In this document: positions 1-8,918 of the stretch, piece after piece | Numbering within the stretch: position 1 is the stretch's first letter | Layout of the letters: each line of letters opens with the position of its first letter | Origin: Pelagophyceae sp. CCMP2097 | Lineage: Eukaryota; Sar; Pelagophyceae | Length of the DNA: 29,326 nt | Assembly: GCA_026770575.1 (NCBI GenBank) | Contig: MU657173.1 | Location: forward strand, 657,223-686,548 | Reading direction: 5' to 3' | Notes under the pieces: model-generated | The model's database searches: none | What the model saw: only the letters and a program-made list of their open reading frames with translations | What the model was told of the DNA's origin: nothing | Made by a program: the position numbers and the translations under genes

Positions 1-600
1 ATGCAGCTCAACTGCGACAACCAGGAGGAGGACCCCGACGACGTGCGCTACGTGCAGCAGCTGTCGCTCATCTCGACGGTCGCGCGGCTGCTCCCGATGG
101 CCAAGGTCGGCCACCTGCCGCCGCCCTCGATGGCGGGCGCGCGGCTCGTGACCGAGGAGGCCACGGCGCCGGCCGGCGGCGCTGCCGCGGGCTGGCCGAC
201 GCCGCGCGGGGAAAAGTCTCTCAAGGAGGACGACGCCTCGGACGACGACTCGGACCATGCTTCCAAGAAAAAGAAAAAGAAGAAAAAGGCAGTCGTCTCG
301 AGCGACGAGGAGGACGACGAGCCGCGGTCGCCGCCCTCGAAGCACCCGGACAAGCTGCGGCGGTCCGTTCAGGAATCTCCGATGGACGAGCCTCATACGC
401 CCTCGCGACCCAAAGGTTCCAAGAAAAAAGGCTCTGGGTCTTTACCGACGAGGATCGCCGCCGCCGAGGTGCACCTCCTCGGCGCGGCGAGCAAGGGCGC
501 GTTCCTGCCGCGGCTCGAGGCTCTTGAAGAAGCGGCGGGCATCGAGGACCCTGCCGAAAATACGGGCGACCGCATCGAGGCCATCGAGGCCGCCATGTAG
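1..600 (+). CDS. 3' part of an unknown charged protein (partial)
   Basis: An open frame runs from the first base of the window to a TAG at 598-600. It begins with ATG, but that sits exactly on the window edge, so this may be the last exon of a longer gene. The 199 residues hold an acidic/serine stretch, a run of eight lysines near residue 90, further Asp/Glu and Ser/Pro clusters, and a C-terminal helical part with two similar segments (LPRLEALEEAAGI and GDRIEAIEAAM) resembling short coiled-coil repeats. The poly-lysine and acidic blocks suggest a nuclear or nucleolar protein, but that is only inference from composition. I do not recognise the family. The opposite-strand frames here are shadows of the biased composition. 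Confidence 0.6.
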   Translation: MQLNCDNQEEDPDDVRYVQQLSLISTVARLLPMAKVGHLPPPSMAGARLVTEEATAPAGGAAAGWPTPRGEKSLKEDDASDDDSDHASKKKKKKKKAVVSSDEEDDEPRSPPSKHPDKLRRSVQESPMDEPHTPSRPKGSKKKGSGSLPTRIAAAEVHLLGAASKGAFLPRLEALEEAAGIEDPAENTGDRIEAIEAAM

Positions 601-1248
601 CCGCTCAAGCCGCCGCGCGCAGCCGCTCGGCGCGGATCCACGTACAGCCACACCGAAACGCCCGACGCGAAAAGCTCGGCCCGCGTGGGAGTGACACCCA
701 TCCCGCCCATGGAATCTTAACCGCTCCCTTTTGTTCCAAAGCACGGCCTCTGACGATGGCGGGTCCTCTCCGCCGGTCGCAGCGGCTTGATTCAGCGCCG
801 CCGAAGTTTCCGCCACCGACGCCGATTTCGCTTGGACTGCGGCCCACTTGGTCAGGCGCGCGCCCGCGGGCCCGTAGTTTTCTTCTCACACATTTCCTTA
901 CGTCGGATGCAATGTATTGCGAGCGTGGCGGCAGCTCGATGTGCGACGCGGGGGGCGTCGCCCTGCCACGCCGCCTCGGTGCGCCGGGGTTGCCGGGCCG
1001 CGCGGCGGTCCCGCGGTCCGCCAGACGTCAGACGCCGGCAAGTGCCCCGGCGCAGCGTCGCGCCGAAAAAAGACGGCCGCCTCGCGCGCCGACGCCGCGG
1101 CCGTGGCGGCGCGCTGCGGGCCGGCGGCGAAGCGGCGGGAGCGGCGAGGGCCGCGGCGCCGAGTTTGGCGGTGCTCTTTGCGGTCCGCTCGCGGGAGCGC
1201 GCTTTGGCAGCGCGCGACGTCGTGGGCGGTGTGGGCTACTTTTGCGCG
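601..1248. other. intergenic or unresolved, no gene recognised
   Basis: Several long frames cross this stretch on both strands, but they are rich in Arg, Ala and Pro, as expected when GC-rich DNA is read out of frame. I see no conserved motif, no RNA gene and no clear repeat. Confidence 0.4.
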
Positions 1249-1840
1249 TCACGCGGCGTCGTCGTCGGATGCGTTTTTTCGCGAGTCGGCGTTTGCGGTG
1301 CGCACGGCTGCCGCAAAGGGCAGAAACAGCCAGAGCGACGTGAGCACCTGCATCGTGACGCGCCAGAGGAGCAGCGCGGCGACGGAGGGTATCCTACAAA
1401 GGCGAGCATGGCGGCGAGGAGCCTCGATTCGCGGGCGAAAAAACGTGGCGGCGAGAAGCCTCTCTGTTTTTCCTGGGGCGCCGGCATTTTGCGAGAGGCC
1501 GGCGGTGACGAGTGCCCGAAATCTCGTGCTTGCGCGAGCGAGGCGGTGCGGCGTCCTTTTCAAACCGTCGTCGTCGCCGTCCCAAAGTACTATATCATGC
1601 TTCGACTCTGGTACACCGTTCGCCAGTTCTATGTCCTCGTCAAAGTCCGGGTAAGCCCGAGCCCGCCTTTGGCGCTTCGAGCGACCGCGGTCCGTGCCCC
1701 AGAACAGGCCCAGCACCAGGCCCATCGACGCGCGGCCCGAGCGAGAACTTGTAGTAGGCGGCAGCCAGGTTTTGGGAAGCCCATAACCTTATTTTTCCTC
1801 CGCAATCGGTTCGGGTATTTCCAAGAAGGCGGTAACAACT
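1249..1840 (-). CDS. possible multi-exon membrane protein (uncertain model)
   Basis: The minus strand holds two protein-like blocks. The upstream block (about 1780-1610) contains LAAAYYKFSLG, then MGLVLGLFWG, then an acidic tail with DFDEDIELANG. The downstream block starts after a TTTGTAG acceptor near 1406 and reads a hydrophobic helix (LLLWRVTMQVLTSLWLFLPF) followed by a charged tail ending in ASDDDAA and a stop at 1249-1251. The hydrophobic segment looks like a real membrane helix, and its tail is unlike the Arg/Ala-rich noise around it. I could not join the blocks in phase with confidence, nor find the start. The family is not recognised. Confidence 0.35.
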
Positions 1841-2190
1841 GGGCACATTGCGGAGCCGTGCCGCGCTGGCACGGGACGCGCCTGGCGCTCAGGGGCGCGG
1901 CTCCGTCGAAGCGACAAACCGTGTGTACGCAGCTGCGCGCGGTCTTCCCGAGCTGATGGGCCGCTGCACCGAGGAGGGCCGCTGCACTTACGGCTTTCTG
2001 GGCCGCGTCTGCAGCACTCGGGCCGCAGCGGTGTATACCGAAGTGTATACCGAGCGCCTTGCGCGCCAGATCCGAAACGACGAGACCTCGGTCGTCGTGG
2101 ACCTCTTGCCCCCGAGCGCGAGGCTGCGCGGAGTTCCTCCCGAAGCGTCGAGTCGATTCAAATTTGGGATTTGCTGGATGTCGATTTTCC

Positions 2191-2640
2191 TTATTTGGGA
2201 CAGCCGTGAGTCGAGTGGCCGCCGACGCCCAGCTTGCACGGCCAGCCCCGGCGGAAACCCATCATCGCCACGTCGAGGCTTCCGTCGACGTCTTGATGCG
2301 TCCATCACATCGATGACGAGGGAATGAAGAGCATCGACTCGCACGGCCGCGCTCGAGCGCGTGCCGAGCCCATCGAAAGGCTCGGGTGCGAACGCCATGG
2401 TCCGGACGTCGAGGACCTCCGTCGTAAAGTCCTGGATTTCGCCCCCCCGGCCACGCGGTGCTCGTATAGCGCGACGGCCGCACATCCCATGCGATGAGTG
2501 GTCCTGGCGCGCATCCTGGTGGCAAGCAGGTAGAGAAACGTTCAAGACGACGGAGATGCTCGGCGCCCGGGCCACGGCGTTCGCGCCCGGTCCGATGGAC
2601 ACGCTACGGATGCGCGGTCGTACCCGTCGACGCTTGACCG
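2191..2640 (-). pseudogene. degenerate VCBS/FG-GAP-like repeat fragment (tentative)
   Basis: On the minus strand, pieces typical of FG-GAP/VCBS calcium-binding repeats appear in successive but different frames: ISVVLNVS near 2550, then IQDFTTEVLDVRTMAFA near 2430-2380, then DVDGSLDVAMMGFRRG near 2290-2250, with a stop at 2191-2193. The DxDGxxD core and the following hydrophobic pair fit the family. The frame changes are not obviously explained by short introns, so I read it as a decayed copy, though an unrecognised multi-exon gene remains possible. VCBS proteins are normally secreted or surface adhesins. Confidence 0.3.
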
Positions 2641-3247
2641 TCGTCGTCGGTGGGCAGGACTCGGCGCCGCCGGCCACGACTGCTCCTCGACGTGGCGACG
2701 ATGAAAGTTCGTGACCGGCCCGACTATGCACGCTGCGCGCAGTGGCGTTCAAGCGCTCGACTCGACGCGGGAGGACGCCGCCGCATCCTCGTGCTCGGCT
2801 GAGGAGCGCCGGACGCACGTGGCGACGACGACGACGACGAAGATGGCCGGAACTGCGCGGAAGAAAACGCCGCGCGCAGCGGCTTCGCCGTTACTAATGC
2901 CGGTCTGTATTTGCTGTGACGGAGAACGGTTTGCATTCTAGTGCAATTGGATTAGGAGGGCCGACAGCCACTCGTTAATCTTTAAAATTTTAAAATACAA
3001 GAAAGTGACCGACTCCTGCGGCTCTGCCATCGGCCCCGGAGGGTCGGCGAGACCCGGCGTGCTTCGCGGACTTTTTCACGACGTTGCAATATGAACTTAC
3101 GAACACCCGCTCGATAAGCAATACCTCTCTCTCCCCAAAGTTGCTTTTTTCAGCGAAAAGTTGCAAGTGTTACAATTGTAACGCCTCAGACACGTTCCGG
3201 CAAGCGGGCTGCGACGGAATATCCTGGAGCCCAGAAGCCAACGCGGC
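2641..3247. other. intergenic, no gene recognised
   Basis: This stretch holds a GAC-triplet run near 2822-2840 and a locally AT-rich segment around 2940-3000 and 3085-3190. No coding motif or RNA gene was found. The AT-rich part could be a promoter or untranslated region. Confidence 0.4.
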
Positions 3248-3450
3248 TCAGGCCGCCTCGGGCTCGGCCCGCGAGGCTGGCCGCCTCGCGCGGCGCGCGC
3301 CCTGCCGCGACGCCGCGGGTGGCGGTACGTCGAGCAACAACCGCGCGTGCTCGAACGTCGGCGCGAGGGCTGTGTCGCGGCCGCCGAGGAGGCTCTCGAG
3401 ACCGCTCCCGAGGCCGCTCTGGACCGAGGTGACTTTCGGCGCCGCGGGCC
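3248..3450 (-). CDS. possible C-terminal exon of an unknown gene
   Basis: The minus frame ending at 3248 contains a stretch less arginine-rich than its surroundings (KVTSVQSGLGSGLESLLGG, then TFEHARLLLDVPP) before a basic tail. It could be a last exon, or chance. No upstream exon could be joined and no family is recognised. A competing plus-strand frame across the same bases looks like noise. Confidence 0.2.
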
Positions 3451-3742
3451 GAGAGCGCCGCGACGCGCGCCGTTTCCGCCGCGCCTCCGGGCAGCCGCCG
3501 TCGTCGCGGGGGCGCCGGGGCACGCAAAGTTCCCGTGAAGACTCTGCGGGGCTCGCTCGAGAAGCGCGGCACGTATCGAAACCGCGTGCGCCAGGGTCGC
3601 CGACTGCGCGGCCGGGAGCCGTTCCGCCCTCCGACGCCCGGCGACGCCCTGCGGTTTCACGTTCGACGGCCGTTTCGCGAGTCGGGGCCCCGACGAGGGC
3701 ACCGTCGGGGCGGCCGCAGCCGCAGCACGAGGTCACTCGAGT

Positions 3743-4733
3743 TTATTCTGTAAAGTTTGCGCAGTCGACTTCCGTCCTGTTGCCGGGTTCGTCTTTCGTC
3801 GTGCGGCTGCCCGGGCCGGTGAGGATGAATCGGAGCGGCATGATGTACACTGGAGTGTCGTGCGTAGCGAGATTGACCGTGAGCTCGCCCTCGCGGAAGC
3901 CGCGGACGCACGAAGGCGAGCACGCGCTGAGCATCCAATTCGAGGCAAGGAACGCGTGAGAAGAGTTGGTAAAATGCACCGCGCCAAAGAGGGGCGGCCG
4001 GCGGCCGAAGAACGTCGGGGCGAGGTTAAAGGGCATAATCGCGAACTGGTCGTCGACGTTGACGCACTTTGCTTGCGCGTTGCTTCGGACCAGCTCGATA
4101 GCCGCGGCGCAGCGGTCCGGGTAGACGTGGCAGTCGCCGCCAGAGAAATGGTCGCTGGTGAACAAAGCGTCGCCGCGCTGCCAGACGACGGTGCGGCCGC
4201 GGAGGCCAACATGGCCCGGCGGCACGGTGGACACCTTGGGCAGGTCGGCGAACCAACGCGCGTCGGGCCTCGAGTGGATGACGTACCTTCAAGTTTCGAA
4301 TGCCCGCTCTGCTTGCTATAGTCAGTAATTAGAAACAGTGGATGACGTACCGCGGCGCTTTGTTGCCCGCTTGCACCCAGGCCTCGAGGTGCTCGTGGCA
4401 GACCTGTGCTCTTTTCATGCCGAGGTTTTTGGACTTGAAGGCGTATGACCGATTAGCGCCGCCGCTCAGCTCCCACTTGATCACTTGGACGACTTTGAGT
4501 CTTAAAGAAACCGTGGCGTTCACTTCGGGCTCGTGCTCCGGCGAACAGAGCCACGTCGCGGCGCGGAGGTGCTGTGAATCGAGGACGTCGACGACGTGCT
4601 TGGCCCACGTCTCCCAGCCGCCGTGGGCTATGAAGCCTCGGAACCCGCCGCTGAGCAGAATCGCCACGTCGACGCCCTTCGCCGCGCAGCCCGCCGCCAA
4701 GGCGGCGAGCACGATGCAGCGCAGGAGGCGCAT
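3743..4733 (-). CDS. secreted or Golgi glycosyltransferase-like protein
   Basis: Two exons: 4733-4351 and 4286-3743, separated by a 64-nt GT-AG intron, giving 308 residues. The start was chosen because it opens a clean signal peptide (MRLLRCIVLAALAAGCAAKG). The junction restores KAPRYVIHSRPDARWFADLP, the YxxxxRPD...LP pattern of eukaryotic glycosyltransferase-like families, and VDDQFAIMPF follows about 100 residues later, which fits an Asp-rich donor site. Five N-glycosylation sequons (NAT, NRS, NSS, NRT, NFT) support passage through the secretory pathway. The enzymatic role is inferred from these motifs only. The intron is flanked by a perfect 15-bp direct repeat (see findings). The gene is divergent from the Bud23 gene, with about 410 bp between the two starts. 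Confidence 0.75.
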
Positions 4734-5144
4734 CGACCAAGAAAACGCCCCGCGGGCGTCACACGTTCTGGAAAAAGGTATGTCGGTGCTCAGCCTTATC
4801 CGGAAATCAAATGCCCTGATTTTGAAATTTTCGGAGCTCCTGAAAATGTAAGCCGAGAACCCGCGCAAAGCCGGTGTGCCTCGACGTCTCACGCACTGCG
4901 CGTCGCCGGCGTGCTTCGACGTCCCCGACTCCGCAAATTGCATGAACAAATATTAATCGCCCGCGCTCTGCTGGATCGCCTCGATGGCTCGCAACGCTCT
5001 GGCCTGCGGATGGCCCGGCCTCGAGCGCTCGGTCCTTCCGAGGTCCCCCGACGCATTGGACAGCGTTTAGATGCTTTGGCGAGTCTCTTGATTTAGCGAG
5101 TGGAATCATCGCCCCTCGGCGCGCCCGCTCCCCGGCGCGCCGTC
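4734..5144. promoter_or_regulatory. head-to-head intergenic region, probable bidirectional promoter
   Basis: This 411-bp gap separates two divergent start codons (4733 minus, 5145 plus). It is noticeably richer in AT around 4790-4850 than its neighbours. No TATA or other named element was identified, so promoter function rests on position alone. Confidence 0.5.
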
Positions 5145-6403
5145 ATGTCGCGCCGCCCGGAGCTCATCGCGCCGCCGGAGATGTTCTACGATTCGAAGGA
5201 AGCCAAGAAGTGCGACCGTGGCTCTCCCTCTCCCGGGCCGCCTCCCGCGCCGCGTTAAGCCGCGCCGACGCGGATGCAGGTACACTTCATCCTCGCGCAT
5301 CATCAGCATCCAGGCCGAGATCGCGGACCGCTGCATCGAGCTGCTGAACATCCCCGCCGGCGAGCGTAGATTCATCGCAGCCGCCCGCGTCTCCACCCGT
5401 CCGTGCCTCTTCTGTCGCAGCCTTCTCCGCAGGTGGACATCGGGTGCGGGTCGGGCCTGAGCGGCGCCGTGCTCGAGGAGCACGGCCACGCGTGGGTCGG
5501 CTGCGACGTCTCTAGAGACATGCTCAAGATTGCGTCGGTACGCCCTCCTTCTATTATGCCCCTGCCCTCCGGCCGCCGGCGACCCGCCCCGTAGCAACGC
5601 GTCGCCGGCAACGTCGAAGAGTCCGGCGACGAGGACGACGAGGAGGACGATGACGAGGAGGACGACGACGACGCAGAGGAGGAGGAAGAAGAAGAGGAGG
5701 AAGAAATGGAGGAGCCTTCGAACAAGAAACCTCGGCAGCGGACGTGCGCGTCTTCGGAGCTCATCGAGCACGACATGGGCCTGGGCCTGCCGTTCCGCGA
5801 CGCGTCGTTCGACGGGGCGATCTCCGTGTCGGCGCTGCAATGGCTCTGTTACAACACCACGTCTGCGCATACGGCGCAGAGGCGCCTCGGCCGTTTCTTC
5901 TCCTCGCTCTTCCGCTGCCTCAAGCGCGGGAGCCGCGCGGCGCTGCAATTTTACCCGCAGAATGAAGAACAGGCCACCTTGATCGCCACCGCCGCGGGCA
6001 AGGCCGGATTCGCCGGCGGCATCGTTGTCGACTACCCAAACTCGACCAGGGCCAAGAAGTACTACCTCTGCCTCTCCATGGAGACGTCGTACCGCAAGCC
6101 TGTGAGAATCTCGCAAACGCCAAACCCCTCCGGCAGGAACGGCCTTTCTTCTACGCGCGTTTCGTAGGTGGGCGCCGACGGCAAGCCGCAGGTGGAGAAG
6201 CGCCAGCCGCGCAAGGGCAAGAAGCCGCGGAAGGACCGGGATTGGGTGCTGGACAAAAAGTCGCACGCGCGCAAAAACGGCAAGGACGCAACAACCGGCG
6301 CCCTTCTCCAGACTCCCGCGCCCAGGACTCCCGCGACTCGCGTGCGCGTTAGGTCAAGGCGGACACGAAGTATACCGGCCGCAAGCGCAAAGACCGATTC
6401 TAA
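5145..6403 (+). CDS. BUD23: 18S rRNA (guanine-N7)-methyltransferase Bud23/WBSCR22
   Basis: Exons 5145-5209, 5280-5376 (or to 5388), 5433-5537, 5595-6101, 6168-6287 and 6353-6403; about 314 residues. Bud23 with its partner Trm112 methylates 18S rRNA in the small ribosomal subunit. The order is PPEMFYDSKEAKKY, then SAM motif I DIGCGSGLSG, then VSALQWLC, GSRAALQFYP, AGFAGGIVVDYPNS and the C-terminal YTGRKRKDRF, all in family order. The last intron (6288-6352) must start with GC to join GKD to VKADTKYTG. The second intron is either GC-AG from 5377, which gives the family's usual spacing before motif I, or GT-AG from 5389, which adds four residues. Unusual: an insertion of nearly 40 mostly Asp/Glu residues (from about 5620 to 5710) lies between motif I and the GLGLPF motif, making the protein longer than the human one (281). 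Confidence 0.93.
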
Positions 6404-6725
6404 TCCTCCCGCGGACCGCGTCTTCCAAGCTCCTTCCAAGCTCCAAAGGACCGCGTCGACGCGCGGCGCACGGGGCGCCAGCGAGCTGCGCGGCGCACGG
6501 GGCGCCAGCGAGCTGCGCGGCGCCCGACGTTTGGATGGTGGTCTCGGAGGCTTTAAACTCGGGACCCTTCTTCGAGGACCCTTCTTCGAGAACTCTTGAA
6601 GGGATGAGACTCGAGTATCAAGGGCGAGGATGGGGTCCACGGGAATAGGAATCCTAGCAACAACGGAAAGCTGGAACGAGAGAAGCGGGGCGGCGTCGGC
6701 GGAGTGGCTCCCGAGGCCGAGGGTG
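6404..6725. other. convergent intergenic region with short repeats
   Basis: Between the stop codons of the Bud23 and NF-YC genes. It holds a doubled CTTCCAAGCTC motif (6422-6443), a 27-bp tandem repeat (6461-6525) and a doubled CCCTTCTTCGAG motif (6566-6590). Probably two 3' untranslated regions back to back. Confidence 0.6.
6461..6525. repeat. 27-bp tandem repeat, 2.4 copies
   Basis: The unit begins GCGCGGCGCACGGGGCGCCA; copies lie at 6461-6487 and 6488-6514 with a partial third to 6525. The two full copies are identical. Confidence 0.85.
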
Positions 6726-8331
6726 TCACGCCTCGGGCGCGTGCGGGCGCTTGCGGTCCGGGCGCTGCGGCGGGTGCAGCGGCGGCGGCTGGTGCATTTG
6801 CGGTGGCGGCTGGTGCATCTGCGTTGGCGGCTGGTGCATCTGCGTTGGCGGCTGGTCCTGGCGCGGCGGCGGCTGGTACATTTGCAGGTGCGGCGGCGCG
6901 TGCATCGGCTGGTGCGGCGGCGGGTGCATCGGCTGGTGCGGCGGCGGGTGCGTGAATGGGTGCATCGGCTGGTGCGTTTGTTGCATCGGCTGGTGCGTCG
7001 GCAGGATCGGCGGCTGGTGCGGCGGGATGGGCATTTGCGGATTCGTCGCGTACAGCGGCTGATGCTGCGGCATTGGCGCGCGGCCGCCGCCGGCGGCGGC
7101 CTCGGCGGCGAGGACGGCGCCGGCGTGCTGCCCCGCGTGCACGGCGCCCGCGTGCTGGGCGCGCGCGACTTCTGCCGCCCGCCTGCGAGGGCGGTCCGAC
7201 GAGGCGCGGGCGTGCCTTGGGCGACTGCGAGGACCCCTCGAAGGAGCCCGAGCCCGGTCGAAGGGGCCTCGGGTCCGGTCGAAGGGACTCCAAGTGACTC
7301 CAAATGGGTCCGGTCAAAGGGACTCCAAGTTTCAAATGGAATTTGTTTGCTCGTTTCGGCGCGGCGGCTCGCATGTGCGCGGCGAGCTTCTGCTGCCACA
7401 TGACCTTCTGCAGTTCGTCGACGTGGCTGTCTGGCTGCTTTTTTGGCGCAGCCGATTGGAGGGCCGTGTACCTAAGACGAGCGTCGTCGTCCCTCGCGGC
7501 CGGACGGCGGCCCGGCGTCTTCTCCGCAGTCGGCCTCTGCACGCTCGCGACTCTGCCGCCGCTCCGCAGCGGCGGCCCGGGTGATCCTCCGTTCGCCGGC
7601 GCGGGTTGTCACTGAAGCGCACGCGCGGCGGCGAACTCTTGCGCGCCCGGGAGTTCATTCGCGGGGTCTTCGTTGTCGCCGAGATGCGGCTTTGGCTCGT
7701 CGCGAGGCAGGATATCGATGAGAAAGTCGTACCTTTTGTGCGTCGATCGATGACTGCGTGCGTTGATCGAGCGTTGATCGATGCCTTTTGTGGTAAATAT
7801 CAAAAAAGGCCGCACATGTCCGACTTTGAGAGCGCGCGCGCGACGTCCGCGCGCTGCAGCGTGCGCCGCTTCGACTCCTGCGGGCCGCGTCGCGGAAACA
7901 CGGGGCCCGGCCGCTCCAAAGGCCCGGCGGTATAGCCACAAGAATTCAAAGAGACGCGCCTCCGTCTGCGTCCACGCGCGCGCCGTCATCTCGATGACGA
8001 AGAGCTCGCACGCCTTGGCGAAGAGGACGGGCGCCTGGCGCGGGAAAGGTGGAGCGGCGGCCGCGGTTGGCAAAAACGGCAAAAACGCACCTCTTGCGAT
8101 ATCATAAAGCGGTGCTCCCCCAACTGGCCCTGGACCTCGTCCTCAATCTTCATAATCTTCTTGATGCGCGCCAGCGGCAGCTCCAGGGCGCGAAAGTCGG
8201 TGGACTGAGCCTCCAACGCCGAGATCCTACGCAGCCGAGTCTGCGGCGCCGGGCCCCGCGGCGGGGGCCGACGCCGGGGCGCGCTCCGTCGTCTGCTCCT
8301 CGAAGATGCGCGCGATGGCGGCCTCGTCCAT
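6726..8331 (-). CDS. NFYC: NF-Y subunit C (HAP5) histone-fold transcription factor
   Basis: Exons 8331-8273, 8226-8091, 8034-7960, 7877-7816, 7732-7613, 7471-7373 and 7182-6726; 335 residues. NF-YC pairs with NF-YB and recruits NF-YA to CCAAT boxes. The histone fold is clear: FRALELPLARIKKIMK, APVLFAKACELFVIEMTARAW, ESKRRTLQRADVARALSKSD and YDFLIDILPRDE, in family order. Introns 3 (7959-7878) and 6 (7372-7183) must start with GC; intron 3 joins QTE to ESKRRTLQ exactly as in the family. About nine extra residues (QGQLGEHRF) sit in the first loop of the fold. The tail after residue 150 has a helix (VDELQKVMWQQKLAAHM) and then a long His/Gln/Pro/Met-rich region, comparable to the Q/P-rich activation tails of NF-Y. 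Exon 1 and the last two junctions are less certain than the core. Confidence 0.9.
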
Positions 8332-8918
8332 GCTGCTGACGGCTTTGGGCGACCCGAGGACACGAACGTCAAATCCGTAGCCCACTCCGGCCAAACGGAA
8401 ATGGGCCCGTGCCGCCCTCGCCCGTACCGCGCAGCCGGCTTTGCCGCGCTCCCCGGACCGAAAGGCGACCCCGGCAACGAGACACTCGCGACGCCGTCCG
8501 GATCCCACGCGCCTGAAAGTGGACTTGGAAGTGGACTTGGAAGGAAGTCCGAGCGGTTTTCAGCGAAACTAATAACCGGCCCGCGCATGCCGCGGCCGAA
8601 CGACACGAGTGCCGAGGTTTTAATTCGCTGAATGATTCTGCAAGGCTAGCGAGGTGGGTGGCTTTCTCTGCCGCGACGCGCGAGCTCGGCAGGTCATCGG
8701 CGTCGAGAAGCGACCAGCCTCTTCGGGCGTCTCCTTGATGCCACCGCTGCGACGACTCGTGAGTGTCGTCTTCGCATGGCTCTTGAGGGTGATTAGTCCG
8801 CGATAATCGGCGGGCCGTTTCGGGGCGTGGCGGCTGCGCGATCGCTTGCGCTCGCGGGGCGTGCCCGGGCCGCCGGCGTCCCGAGCCGCCGCTTCACCGC
8901 GTGTCTTTTGCGCTCGCC
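8332..8918. other. intergenic, upstream of NF-YC
   Basis: Same-strand gap between the DUF1295 stop and the NF-YC start. It contains a doubled GTGGACTTGGAA 12-mer (8518-8541) and otherwise nothing recognised. The NF-YC promoter should lie in its left part. Confidence 0.5.

Noticed and set aside
787..1956. 389-residue plus-strand open frame
   Set aside because: Extremely arginine-rich with no conserved segment; expected from GC-rich DNA read out of frame. The minus strand there looks more protein-like.
3084..3959. 291-residue plus-strand open frame
   Set aside because: Its composition is Arg/Ala/Ser/Pro noise and it runs antisense into the well-supported secreted protein gene.
5106..6266. 386-residue minus-strand open frame
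   Set aside because: Antisense shadow of the Bud23 gene; its leucine/valine runs are the reverse reading of the acidic GAG/GAC tract.
6704..6955. Alanine-rich plus-strand frame (AAAGA, ASAGA repeats)
   Set aside because: Antisense of the HQP/PPP repeats of NF-YC; the minus strand joins in phase to the histone fold.
6062..7399. 445-residue minus-strand open frame rich in Arg/Ser/Thr/Cys
   Set aside because: Out-of-frame reading of the NF-YC proline/histidine tail; repeats of SRCT-type units come from the same DNA repeat.
7733..7815. Repeated ATCGATCAACG-type motif as a separate element
   Set aside because: It lies wholly inside NF-YC intron 4 and is too short to name as a mobile element.
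8227..8230. Frameshift in NF-YC near the N-terminus
   Set aside because: A 46-nt GT-AG intron (8272-8227) explains the frame change and its length fits the other short introns.
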